DNA from: Alphaproteobacteria bacterium
Lineage (GTDB): Bacteria > Pseudomonadota > Alphaproteobacteria > SP197
Length of the DNA: 11,060 nucleotides
Assembly: GCA_022822575.1 (NCBI GenBank)
Contig: JAJEBJ010000256.1
Location: 1-11,060, forward strand
Direction: 5' to 3'
A program made the position numbers and the translations under genes. Below are positions 1 to 6,949 of the stretch, in pieces (position 1 is the first letter of the stretch; each line of letters begins with the position of its first letter). The notes beneath the pieces are model-generated. The model made no database searches. It was not told the origin of the DNA and saw nothing but the letters and a program-made list of their open reading frames with translations.

Positions 1-61
1 GGTTCAAGAAAAGAGACGGACCGCTTGCCGGCGAGGGCGAATGTAGACTCCGGCGGCGTCG

Positions 62-1273
62 ATGGGAATGACGGAATTCGACTTTAACCAGGTGATCGAC
101 AGGCACGGCACGAGCGCTGCCAAGTGGGCGCACGCGACGACCGACGGTGGCCCTCCCCTGCTGGCGATGTCCATCGCCGACATGGAGATTCCGGCGCCGG
201 ACCCCGTGTTGAAGGCGATGGCGGAACGCGTCGAACATGGCATTTTCGGCTACACCATGGCAGGCGACGCATACCTCGAGGCCGTTGCCGCCTGGCAGAT
301 GGAGCGCCATCACCACGCCATCAGCCCTGAGTGGGTGGTAACCCACCACGGGGTCCTTCCTTCGCTTTTCCAGATGATTCGCGCCTTTCTGCCGTCGAAT
401 TCCGGCGTCGTGGTGATGACCCCCGCTTTCCCGCCCCTTCTCGATGCCATCACCCTCAACGGCCACCGTGTGATCACCAGTCGACTGGTACGCCACGGGG
501 ACTCCTATGCCATCGATTTCGAGGCATTCGAGGAAGCCTGCCGGGATCAGGCCACACGGCTCTTTATCCTGTGCAATCCCCACAATCCCACCGGCCGCAA
601 CTTCACGGAGGACGAGCTTCGCCACCTTGCGTCGATTGCCGCGCGATACCGGGTGATGGTCTTCGCCGACGAAATTCACGGCGACCTCGTGTTGCCTCCT
701 GGTCGTCTGGTGCCATTCCTGTCCGTCTGCGACGGTCTCGACATCGAGGCGATGGCGGCAAACGGCCTTTCCAAGACGATGAATCTCGCCGGCCTGGGCC
801 TCAGCAACATCGTCATTCCATCACAGGGGCTTCGCGAACGGTTCGAGGACGCCGTGCGCAGGAACGGGGAATGGGGTGTCAATCCGGTCTCCCGGGCAGC
901 CGCTCTCGCCGGCTACGCCCACTGTGGCGCCTGGCTCGACGCACTTCTCGATCACATTGCAGGCAACATGGCGCTCGTCGACGACTGGTGCGCCCGGGAA
1001 CTCGCCGGCGTGGTCGCGGTGAAAACCGAGGCCACCTACCTGAAGTGGCTTGACACGACGCGAACCGGCCTTGACGAAGAGGATCTCATGGACCGTCTGG
1101 TCAACAGTGAGAGACTGCTCGTGCAGGCGGGAAGCGACTTCGGAGTCATGGCGCGGGGATTCCTGCGCCTTAACCTGGCCTGTCCCCGCACCATGGTGAC
1201 GTCCGCATTGAGCCGTATCGCAAGGGCCATCGGGCCGGTGGCAGGCAGAAGTAACGTGGCTACTCGACCGTGA
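62..1273 (+). CDS. PatB/MalY-type PLP-dependent C-S lyase (cystathionine beta-lyase-like aminotransferase, class I/II)
   Basis: The 403-residue product is a fold-type I PLP enzyme of the MalY/PatB group. Members typically cleave C-S bonds of cystathionine or cysteine-like substrates to pyruvate, ammonia and a thiol, in the cytoplasm. Visible marks, numbered from the ATG at 62, are: an N-terminal FDFNQVIDRHGT segment that matches the family start; CNPHNPTG at 171-178; FADEIHGD with D203 expected to contact the PLP pyridine nitrogen; and GLSKTMNLAGLG with K238 as the expected Schiff-base lysine. Length is normal for the family (about 390-400). An alternative ATG at 68 is equally plausible, because neither start has a well-placed Shine-Dalgarno; an in-frame TAG at 44-46 rules out a start upstream of 62. 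Its 3' end overlaps the end of glmS by 14 nt, tail to tail. The family call is firm. The substrate, and whether it acts in methionine metabolism or sulfur scavenging, cannot be told. Confidence 0.88.
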   Translation: MGMTEFDFNQVIDRHGTSAAKWAHATTDGGPPLLAMSIADMEIPAPDPVLKAMAERVEHGIFGYTMAGDAYLEAVAAWQMERHHHAISPEWVVTHHGVLPSLFQMIRAFLPSNSGVVVMTPAFPPLLDAITLNGHRVITSRLVRHGDSYAIDFEAFEEACRDQATRLFILCNPHNPTGRNFTEDELRHLASIAARYRVMVFADEIHGDLVLPPGRLVPFLSVCDGLDIEAMAANGLSKTMNLAGLGLSNIVIPSQGLRERFEDAVRRNGEWGVNPVSRAAALAGYAHCGAWLDALLDHIAGNMALVDDWCARELAGVVAVKTEATYLKWLDTTRTGLDEEDLMDRLVNSERLLVQAGSDFGVMARGFLRLNLACPRTMVTSALSRIARAIGPVAGRSNVATRP

Positions 1274-3083
1274 CACTCTTGGCGAGGTTGCGCGGCTGAT
1301 CGACATCCGTTCCCTTGCGCATGGCAGCGTGGTAGGCGATCAACTGCACCGGGATGGCGTGAACGAGCGGCGTGACCAAGGCATCGACGGCAGGCAGGAC
1401 AACCATCCTGTCGGCGACGGGTCCCGCGCCGTCGGCACCGGCCTCGTCGGTAATGAGGATGATCCTGCCGCCTCGCGCTCTCGCTTCTTCAACGTTGGAC
1501 ATCGTCTTGTCGAAGAGATCATCGCCCGGCGCAACGACAATCACCGGAACATGCTCGTCTATCAGCGCGATCGGCCCGTGTTTCATCTCTCCCGCGGCAT
1601 GGGCCTCTGCGTGAATGTAGCTGATTTCCTTGAGCTTCAGCGCTCCCTCCATGGCGATGACGGCGGACGTGCCACGGCCAAGGTAGAGAACATGGCGCGC
1701 TTCGGCGATGTCCCAGGCAATCTGCCGGAACTCTTCCTCCATGGCGATGACGCGGGCCAGCGTTGACGGCAGAGTGGTCAGAACGCCGGCAAGTCGGGCG
1801 ACCTCATGTTGGTCAATGACCCCGCGGTCACGCGCCGTCGCCACGGCAAGGCAGAAGAGGACGGCAACCTGGGAGGTGAAGGTCTTGGTCGCGGCCACAC
1901 CGATCTCGGGCCCCGCATGGGTGGCGAGGACCAGGTCCGCCTCCCTTGCCGCCGTGCTGGTCTCGGTGTTGGTGACGGCGAGGACAGTCCTGCCGAGACC
2001 ACGTGCATAGCGCATGGCAGCCAAGGTATCGGCTGTCTCTCCCGACTGCGAGATGAAGACACCGAGACCACCTTCGACCATCGGCGCCTGGCGGTAGCGG
2101 AATTCCGAGGCAATATCGGCGTCGGCTGGAAGTCTGGCCAGGCGCTCGAGCCAGTACTTGCCGATGAGGGCGGCGTAGTAGGCCGTGCCGCAGGCAATCA
2201 GGGTCATCCTTTCGACATCCCCGGGGCCGAGGTCCGCCCCGGGGATTGTGATCGAACCCGCCTCGGGGTCTAGATAACGCCCCAGGGTTTCGCCGACGGC
2301 CACCGGCTGCTCATGGATCTCCTTTTCCATGAAATGGCGGTAGTTCCCCTTCCCGATCACCGCGCCGGAGAGTTCGGTGTCCACCACCGGGCGTTCCACG
2401 GGATGACCACCCGTGTCGAGAATCTCGACCCCGTCTCGGCGAACCAGCACCAGGTCGTTCTCTTCCAGGTAGGAGACCTTGCGGGTGTGACCGGCAAGGG
2501 CGATGGCATCGGACGCAAGGAAGAGACCGCCTTCGCCCCAACCCACCGCAAGCGGTGCACCCCGCCTTGCTCCGGCAAGCACCACGTCGGCGCCCTCGAT
2601 GAGAATGGCGAGGGCAAACATGCCCTCGAGACGCTCCATCAGGGCGGTCATGGCCGCTGCCGGGGTTCCTTCGGCCTTCAGCAGCGCGTCAAACAAGTGG
2701 GCAACCACCTCGGTGTCCGTCTCCGACTCGAAACAGCGTCCCCCGGCACGCATGTCATCGCGGAGCGTGCGATAGTTCTCGATGATGCCGTTGTGGACGA
2801 CGGCGACACGCCCGGTCATATGGGGGTGTGCGTTTCTGCGCGTGGGCGCTCCATGGGTCGCCCATCGCGTATGACCCACCCCGGCGTCCCCCGTCACTCC
2901 GTTCGATGTCAGCATGGCCTCGAGATTGGCGATCTTGCCGGCCGCGCGCCGACGCACAATTCCCTCCTGGTTGAGAACCGCGATGCCTGCCGAGTCGTAG
3001 CCGCGATACTCGAGGCGGCGCAGTCCGTCGAGGAGAACCGGAACCGCCTCGCCGTTCCCGAGATAACCGATGATCCCGCACAT
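1260..3083 (-). CDS. glmS: Glutamine--fructose-6-phosphate aminotransferase (isomerizing), GlmS
   Basis: The 607-residue product converts fructose-6-phosphate and glutamine to glucosamine-6-phosphate and glutamate, the first committed step towards UDP-GlcNAc. I chose the start at 3083 rather than the longer in-frame start at 3191 because the protein must begin MCGIIGYLG: after Met removal the Cys is the N-terminal nucleophile of the class II glutaminase domain. An AGGAA motif lies 11 nt upstream. The glutaminase domain (about 1-240) carries HTRWATHG and NAHPH. Two SIS isomerase domains follow, with SQSGETADT, TKTFTSQ and LGRGTSAVIAMEGALKLKE. The C-terminus LAKSVTVE holds the catalytic lysine (K602). 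Length matches the E. coli enzyme (609) closely. It lies 7 nt downstream of glmU, so the two are surely cotranscribed. No glmS ribozyme is expected or seen. All key residues are present. Confidence 0.97.
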   Translation of the reverse strand: MCGIIGYLGNGEAVPVLLDGLRRLEYRGYDSAGIAVLNQEGIVRRRAAGKIANLEAMLTSNGVTGDAGVGHTRWATHGAPTRRNAHPHMTGRVAVVHNGIIENYRTLRDDMRAGGRCFESETDTEVVAHLFDALLKAEGTPAAAMTALMERLEGMFALAILIEGADVVLAGARRGAPLAVGWGEGGLFLASDAIALAGHTRKVSYLEENDLVLVRRDGVEILDTGGHPVERPVVDTELSGAVIGKGNYRHFMEKEIHEQPVAVGETLGRYLDPEAGSITIPGADLGPGDVERMTLIACGTAYYAALIGKYWLERLARLPADADIASEFRYRQAPMVEGGLGVFISQSGETADTLAAMRYARGLGRTVLAVTNTETSTAAREADLVLATHAGPEIGVAATKTFTSQVAVLFCLAVATARDRGVIDQHEVARLAGVLTTLPSTLARVIAMEEEFRQIAWDIAEARHVLYLGRGTSAVIAMEGALKLKEISYIHAEAHAAGEMKHGPIALIDEHVPVIVVAPGDDLFDKTMSNVEEARARGGRIILITDEAGADGAGPVADRMVVLPAVDALVTPLVHAIPVQLIAYHAAMRKGTDVDQPRNLAKSVTVE

Positions 3084-3090
3084 GGGCCTG

Positions 3091-4452
3091 TCAGTTCCTG
3101 CTGTCTGACCTGCTGCGGCGCCACCTGGACGCCACGCGCTCGCGAACCGTCTGCGGCGCCCTTTCGAGGGCCATCGCATCGTCGCCGACATCCCGGGTGA
3201 TCGTGCTGCCGGCGCCGATCATCGTACCGTCGCCAATGGTGAGCGGCGCCACCAGGGAAGCGTTGGACCCGATGAACGCCTCCTTCCCTATCCGCGTCGG
3301 GTGCTTGGTCACCCCGTCGTAGTTGCAGATCACGACTCCGGCCCCGAGATTCGTCCCGGCACCGACCTCGGCGTCACCGACATAGGCCAGGTGGTTCGCT
3401 TTCACCCCCGACTCCAGCGTCGAGGCCTTGATCTCGACGAAATTGCCAATTCTCGTGTTGGTCCCAAGGCGGGTTCCGGGACGCAGCCGGGCAAAGGGGC
3501 CAATCACGGCGCCGTCGCCGACATGACAGTCCTCCAGATGGCTGAAACTGCGGATGATCGCGCCCTTGCCGATCGTCACGCCCGTGCGGATCACCACATC
3601 GGGCTCGATCACGACATCGCTCCCGATCACCGTATCCCATGAGAGCCACACCGTCTCGGGCGCCACCATCGAACAGCCGGCAGTCATGGCGGCATGGCGC
3701 AGGCGGCGCTGCATGACCGCTTCGAAACGAGCCAGGTCCACACGGTCGTCGGCGCCGACGGTATCGTCGGGATCCGTGGTCTCGAGAACGGCGGTCGCGA
3801 GACCGTGGCGGCGAGCAACGGCGACAATGTCGGAGAGGTAGAATTCTCCCTTGGCGTTGTCGTCGGACACTTCGTCAAGGAGATCGAAGAGACAGCCTGC
3901 TTCGATGCTCATCATCCCTGAATTGCACAGCGTCGAGGCGCGCTCGGCTTCACTGGCATCATGAAACTCGACAATTCTCTCGAGCGTGCCGTCGGCATCC
4001 ACCACCAGCCGGCCATAGCGGTTGGCGGAGGTGACATGAACTCCCAGGACCGAGGCCACGGCACCGCTGCTGCGCCGCACCGCCACGAGATCGTGAATGG
4101 CAGAGGCCTCCAGGGTCGGCGCATCGCCGAACAGCACCACGACATCTCCTTCGTCAGTCAGACCCTCGAGGCCGGGACGCGCTGCCTTGACGGCATCGGC
4201 CGTACCGCGTGGCTCCTCCTGGATGACGACACCAGCGGGCCTGACGGCTTCGGCCGTTCTGACGTCCCCGGGCCCGATCACCACGACGACGCGTTCGGGG
4301 CCGATCTCGGCGGCCGCGGCAATCACATGATTGACCATGGGTCTGCCGGCAATCGGGTGCATGGCCTTGGGAAGGTCCGATTTCATGCGTGTGCCCCGTC
4401 CTGCCGCGAGGACCACCACGGCGACATCCTTCAGGGCAAGAGCGGAATCCAT
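3091..4452 (-). CDS. glmU: Bifunctional UDP-N-acetylglucosamine pyrophosphorylase / glucosamine-1-phosphate N-acetyltransferase, GlmU
   Basis: The 453-residue cytoplasmic enzyme acetylates glucosamine-1-phosphate with acetyl-CoA and then uridylates it to UDP-GlcNAc, the precursor of peptidoglycan and lipid A. The N-terminal nucleotidyltransferase domain (about 1-230) shows LAAGRGTRMKSDLPKAMHP (15-33), QEEPRGTADAV, LFGDAPT and CNSGMM. The C-terminal half is a left-handed beta-helix of hexapeptide repeats, with RLRPGT, NHLAYVGD, GAGVVICNYDGVTKHPT and FIGSNASLVAPLTIG forming the acetyltransferase site. The start at 4452 is preferred over the longer in-frame start at 4533: AAAGGGG sits 5 nt upstream, and the pyrophosphorylase motif then begins at the usual distance. 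It is first in the glmU-glmS operon and divergent from the HAD phosphatase. The C-terminal tail is rich in Arg and Ser, as often in GlmU. Length is close to the E. coli protein (456). Confidence 0.97.
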   Translation of the reverse strand: MDSALALKDVAVVVLAAGRGTRMKSDLPKAMHPIAGRPMVNHVIAAAAEIGPERVVVVIGPGDVRTAEAVRPAGVVIQEEPRGTADAVKAARPGLEGLTDEGDVVVLFGDAPTLEASAIHDLVAVRRSSGAVASVLGVHVTSANRYGRLVVDADGTLERIVEFHDASEAERASTLCNSGMMSIEAGCLFDLLDEVSDDNAKGEFYLSDIVAVARRHGLATAVLETTDPDDTVGADDRVDLARFEAVMQRRLRHAAMTAGCSMVAPETVWLSWDTVIGSDVVIEPDVVIRTGVTIGKGAIIRSFSHLEDCHVGDGAVIGPFARLRPGTRLGTNTRIGNFVEIKASTLESGVKANHLAYVGDAEVGAGTNLGAGVVICNYDGVTKHPTRIGKEAFIGSNASLVAPLTIGDGTMIGAGSTITRDVGDDAMALERAPQTVRERVASRWRRSRSDSRN

Positions 4453-4505
4453 GAATACCCCTTTCGGCAACCAGCGGTTGGTGCCACACTTGAAAAAGTG
4501 ACCGA

Positions 4506-4511
4506 AGTCAA
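4506..4511 (-). promoter_or_regulatory. Candidate -35 element of the glmU promoter
   Basis: Read on the minus strand this is CTTGACT, which contains the alphaproteobacterial/sigma70 -35 core TTGAC, 54-59 nt before the glmU start. The hexamer 17 nt further on (4483-4488) is TGTGGC, a poor -10, so only the -35 half is recognisable. Weak support. Confidence 0.25.
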
Positions 4512-4540
4512 GAATTGCAACACTCAATGACACGAGTCAG

Positions 4541-4552
4541 CCGTCATGACGG
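4541..4552. repeat. 12-bp perfect palindrome in the glmU/gph divergent gap
   Basis: CCGTCATGACGG is its own reverse complement. It lies 32 nt before the GTG start of the HAD phosphatase and about 90 nt before glmU. This is the size and position of a dimeric regulator site, but no regulator gene is nearby and no second copy was noticed in this window. Confidence 0.4.
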
Positions 4553-4583
4553 GCCCTTTGCGCCGGCTGCCATGTGAGCGAAC

Positions 4584-5258
4584 GTGACAACTGTTCGCCA
4601 GCACAGGTTCCGCGCGGTCATCTTTGATCTCGACGGAACACTGATCGACAGCGCACCGGATATCGCCGACGCCATCAACATGGTGATGGCCGAATACGGC
4701 CGCCGGGCGCTGACCGAACGGACGGTGCGGGACATGGTGGGCAGCGGCTGGGCGGGCCTGCTCGAACGCGCCATGACCCTGACCGGAGGCATGCCTGACG
4801 GGGCAGAATCTGCCATCGAAGAGAGGTTTCGCCAGCTTTACCTTCCGCGCAGCACGCGCCTTTCAAGCCTCTATCCGGGTGTCGCCCGGACCATTGACTC
4901 ACTCCACCGGGACGGCACGGCAATCGGCGTGTGCACCAACAAGCGGCAAACCGGCGCCGACCATGTCATTGCCACCTTCGGACTCGGGCGGGCGGTAGGC
5001 GCCGTGGTTGGCGGCGATACCGGCGTGATGAAACCCGATCCGGCCCATCTGGCCATCGTTCTCGACCGGCTCGGCGTGGGCGCCACGGATGCCGTCATGG
5101 TGGGAGACAGCCACGCCGACGTTGCCGCCGCCCACGGCGCCGGCATGCCGTGTGTCGTCGTCAGTTACGGCTACGCTGGCGGGCCACCCGCTTCGCTGGG
5201 CGCCGACTGCATGATCGACTGCATGAAGGACCTCATCCCGGCACTTGCCGGCCTGTGA
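4584..5258 (+). CDS. gph: HAD-superfamily phosphatase, phosphoglycolate phosphatase (Gph)-like
   Basis: The 224-residue cytoplasmic hydrolase has all four HAD motifs: FDLDGT with the nucleophile D15 and acid/base D17; the motif II threonine in GVCTNK; the motif III lysine in GVMKPDP; and VGDSHADVAAAHGAG with the Mg2+-binding aspartates. An alpha-helical cap lies between motifs I and II, as in subfamily IA. Gph removes phosphate from 2-phosphoglycolate. Closely related enzymes act on other small sugar phosphates, including N-acetylmuramate-6-phosphate (MupP), so the exact substrate is not settled by sequence. The start is GTG at 4584: an in-frame TGA at 4575-4577 excludes anything upstream, and the ribosome-binding site is poor. 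It is divergent from glmU and ends 13 nt from the end of the convergent mttB-like gene. The HAD-phosphatase call is firm; the symbol is the conventional best guess. Confidence 0.85.
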   Translation: MTTVRQHRFRAVIFDLDGTLIDSAPDIADAINMVMAEYGRRALTERTVRDMVGSGWAGLLERAMTLTGGMPDGAESAIEERFRQLYLPRSTRLSSLYPGVARTIDSLHRDGTAIGVCTNKRQTGADHVIATFGLGRAVGAVVGGDTGVMKPDPAHLAIVLDRLGVGATDAVMVGDSHADVAAAHGAGMPCVVVSYGYAGGPPASLGADCMIDCMKDLIPALAGL

Positions 5259-5271
5259 ACATCCTTTCGAT

Positions 5272-6801
5272 TCAACTGACGGTTTCAGGCAGTTCAGCCT
5301 TGCGCCGGGCCATGAAGTCCTGCAGCGCCTCGTCACGGGCCTCATCCAGCGGCGGTGGCTCATAGGCCTCCAGGCGCCTCCTGGCAGTGGCCACGGCGCG
5401 CTCGTCATGAGTCAGCTCACCCTCGGCCTGCCATTGCTCGAAACTGTTGTTGTCGGCAATCTCGGGGATGAAGAACCCCTCAAGGTAGTTCCGTCTGGTA
5501 TGGGCACAACCGAGGAAGTGGTTGCCCGGACCGACTTCACGTATCGCCTCGAGACCGAGACCATTCTCGGAGAGGTCAAGCCGGCGGCAGAAACTCTGCA
5601 GCATCGCCACCTGTTCGGTGTCCATGATGAACTTGCCGTAGCCGGCGGTCAGCCCTGCCTCGAGCCAGCCGGCGGCATGCAGCACGAAGTTGGTCCCCGC
5701 CAGCAATGTTGCCGTCATGGTCTGCATCGATTCGTAGGCTGCCTGCGCATCGGCGATCTTGGCGCCGTTGAGCATGCCTCCGGAACGCAGCGGGACCCGG
5801 TAGCGGCGGGCGAGCTGTCCCACCGCATAGATCATTTGCAGGGTCTCCGGTGTTCCCATCATCGGCGCTCCCGAGCGCATCGAGACGGTGGCAAGGAAGC
5901 TGCCGTAGACCATGGGTACACCGGGACGGACGATCTGGGCATAGGCAAGTCCTGACACCACCTCGGCGTTGAGCTGGGCGATGGCGCCTGCGGTCACCAC
6001 CGGGGCCATGGCCCCGGCCATGATGAACGGTGTCACGAGAACAGCCTGGTTGTGCTCGGCATAGTGGCGCAATGCGCCAAGCATGGAGCCGTCCCAGACC
6101 AGGGGTGAATTGCAGTTCACCACCGAGGTCATCACCGTGTTCTCGCGAATGGTGTCGGCGCCGAAGAGAATTTCGCACATGCGGCACGAATCGAGAGCGC
6201 GTTCGGGTGCCGATTGAACGCCCATGAACGGCTTGTCGGAGTACTTCATGTGAGAATAGACGATATCGAGATGGCGCCGGGGCACCGGCACGTCCACCGG
6301 CTCGCAGATGATTCCCCCGGAATGGTGGAGGACTGGCGACATGTAGGCGAGCTTGACGAAGTTCTGCAGGTCCTCAAGTGTCGCATAGCGCCGCTGGTTG
6401 GCAAGATCACGTACGAAGGGCGAGCCAAAGGTGGGGGCAAAGACCGTGTTGTCGCCACCCACCACCACGTTGCGCTCGGGGTTGCGCGCCATCTGGACAT
6501 AGCTTTCCGGCACCATGGCGAGGAGGTTCTCGATCAGAGTCCGAGGAATCCTCACCCGCCGCCCGGTCACATCGGCGCCCGCCTCCTTCCACTGGCGGCA
6601 GGCGTCATCATCGAGGAAGTCGATGCCGGTCTCCTCGAGGATCTGCATGGAGGTGTCGTGAAGCAGGTCGACTCCCGCTTCATCGAGGAGCTCGTAGACC
6701 GGGATCTCGCGCGTGATGTAGCGTTGCTGGACAATGGGTGCACCGATACGCTCGCGATGGCGCCTCGCCCGCCCCCCGCGCCGTCCACGCGTTTGTGCCA
6801 T
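5272..6801 (-). CDS. MttB-family (COG5598) corrinoid-dependent methyltransferase homologue, non-pyrrolysine
   Basis: The 509-residue product belongs to the trimethylamine methyltransferase (MttB) superfamily. It should move a methyl group from a quaternary or tertiary methylamine to a corrinoid protein, in the cytoplasm. Family-like segments are: the N-terminal LLDEAGVDLLHDTSMQILEETGIDF; the mid-region CEPVDVPVPRRHLD; GTPETLQMIYAVGQLARRYRVPLRSGG; and the C-terminal EVGPGNHFLG and HTRRNYLEGFF. The frame is open throughout with no internal TAG, so this is not the archaeal-type pyrrolysine enzyme but the MtgB-like group common in alphaproteobacteria. Those characterised act on glycine betaine, carnitine, proline betaine or similar substrates. 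I chose the ATG at 6801 over the longer start at 6852 because GGGGGA lies 6 nt upstream. The N-terminus is strikingly basic (GRRGGRARRHRER). No corrinoid protein or reactivase gene is in the window, so the substrate is unknown. Confidence 0.88.
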   Translation of the reverse strand: MAQTRGRRGGRARRHRERIGAPIVQQRYITREIPVYELLDEAGVDLLHDTSMQILEETGIDFLDDDACRQWKEAGADVTGRRVRIPRTLIENLLAMVPESYVQMARNPERNVVVGGDNTVFAPTFGSPFVRDLANQRRYATLEDLQNFVKLAYMSPVLHHSGGIICEPVDVPVPRRHLDIVYSHMKYSDKPFMGVQSAPERALDSCRMCEILFGADTIRENTVMTSVVNCNSPLVWDGSMLGALRHYAEHNQAVLVTPFIMAGAMAPVVTAGAIAQLNAEVVSGLAYAQIVRPGVPMVYGSFLATVSMRSGAPMMGTPETLQMIYAVGQLARRYRVPLRSGGMLNGAKIADAQAAYESMQTMTATLLAGTNFVLHAAGWLEAGLTAGYGKFIMDTEQVAMLQSFCRRLDLSENGLGLEAIREVGPGNHFLGCAHTRRNYLEGFFIPEIADNNSFEQWQAEGELTHDERAVATARRRLEAYEPPPLDEARDEALQDFMARRKAELPETVS

Positions 6802-6828
6802 GTCGTATCCCCCGTCGAGCGGCATCGC

Positions 6829-6857
6829 ATGTGAAATCACGAGGCGAGGCAAGTCAA
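6829..6857 (-). promoter_or_regulatory. Candidate promoter of the mttB-like gene
   Basis: On the minus strand TTGACT (6857-6852) is followed after 17 nt by TCACAT (6834-6829), about 28 nt before the start codon. The -35 is good (5/6 of consensus) and the -10 is poor (3/6). The -35 lies in the left arm of the inverted repeat at 6853-6876. Confidence 0.35.
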
Positions 6858-6876
6858 TCGGGCAAAGCCGATTGAC
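6853..6876. repeat. Perfect 9-bp inverted repeat between divergent mttB-like and atpI genes
   Basis: The arms GTCAATCGG (6853-6861) and CCGATTGAC (6868-6876) are exact reverse complements separated by GCAAAG. Each arm carries most of an outward-facing TTGAC -35 element, one for atpI and one for the mttB-like gene. It could be an operator or a consequence of back-to-back -35 boxes. No T-run follows either side, so it does not look like a terminator. Confidence 0.6.
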
Positions 6877-6899
6877 ACGCCCGGCACGGCTTATCTAAT
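6872..6899 (+). promoter_or_regulatory. Sigma70-type promoter of the atpIBEF'F operon
   Basis: TTGACA (6872-6877) is a perfect -35, followed after a 16-nt spacer by TCTAAT (6894-6899), matching the -10 consensus at 5 of 6 positions. Transcription would start near 6906, leaving a leader of about 44 nt before atpI. This is the best promoter in the window and suits a highly expressed operon. Confidence 0.65.
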
Positions 6900-6949
6900 G
6901 TGCGCGCGCATTTTCCGGCGGCCTTTGACTGCCTGGCTGGCGAGACGAC

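Noticed and set aside
1..71. Possible 3' end of an upstream gene whose TGA (69-71) would overlap the ATG at 68
   Set aside because: Only about 22 codons are visible, with mixed third-position bases and an Arg-rich, low-information translation. Another frame is open equally far. Not enough to call a gene.
3084..3090. glmS ribozyme or riboswitch upstream of glmS
   Set aside because: glmS follows glmU by 7 nt; there is no leader to hold a ribozyme, and such elements belong to Gram-positive bacteria.
3084..3191. N-terminal extension of GlmS from an upstream in-frame start
   Set aside because: Extension would bury the catalytic N-terminal cysteine that must be exposed after Met removal, and it overlaps the end of glmU.
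2313..3200. 295-codon open frame on the plus strand opposite glmS
   Set aside because: Antisense shadow of glmS; composition is non-protein-like and no family is recognisable.
4487..4500. CACTT-GAAA-AAGTG inverted repeat upstream of glmU as a terminator or operator
   Set aside because: A 5-bp A/T-rich stem is short enough to arise by chance and no T-run follows in a useful direction.
4453..4533. N-terminal extension of GlmU from an in-frame start at 4533
   Set aside because: The added 27 residues are not family-like, and the start at 4452 has a good ribosome-binding site and correct domain spacing.
5259..5271. Terminator between convergent gph and the mttB-like gene
   Set aside because: Only 13 nt lie between the stops and no hairpin with a T-run is present.
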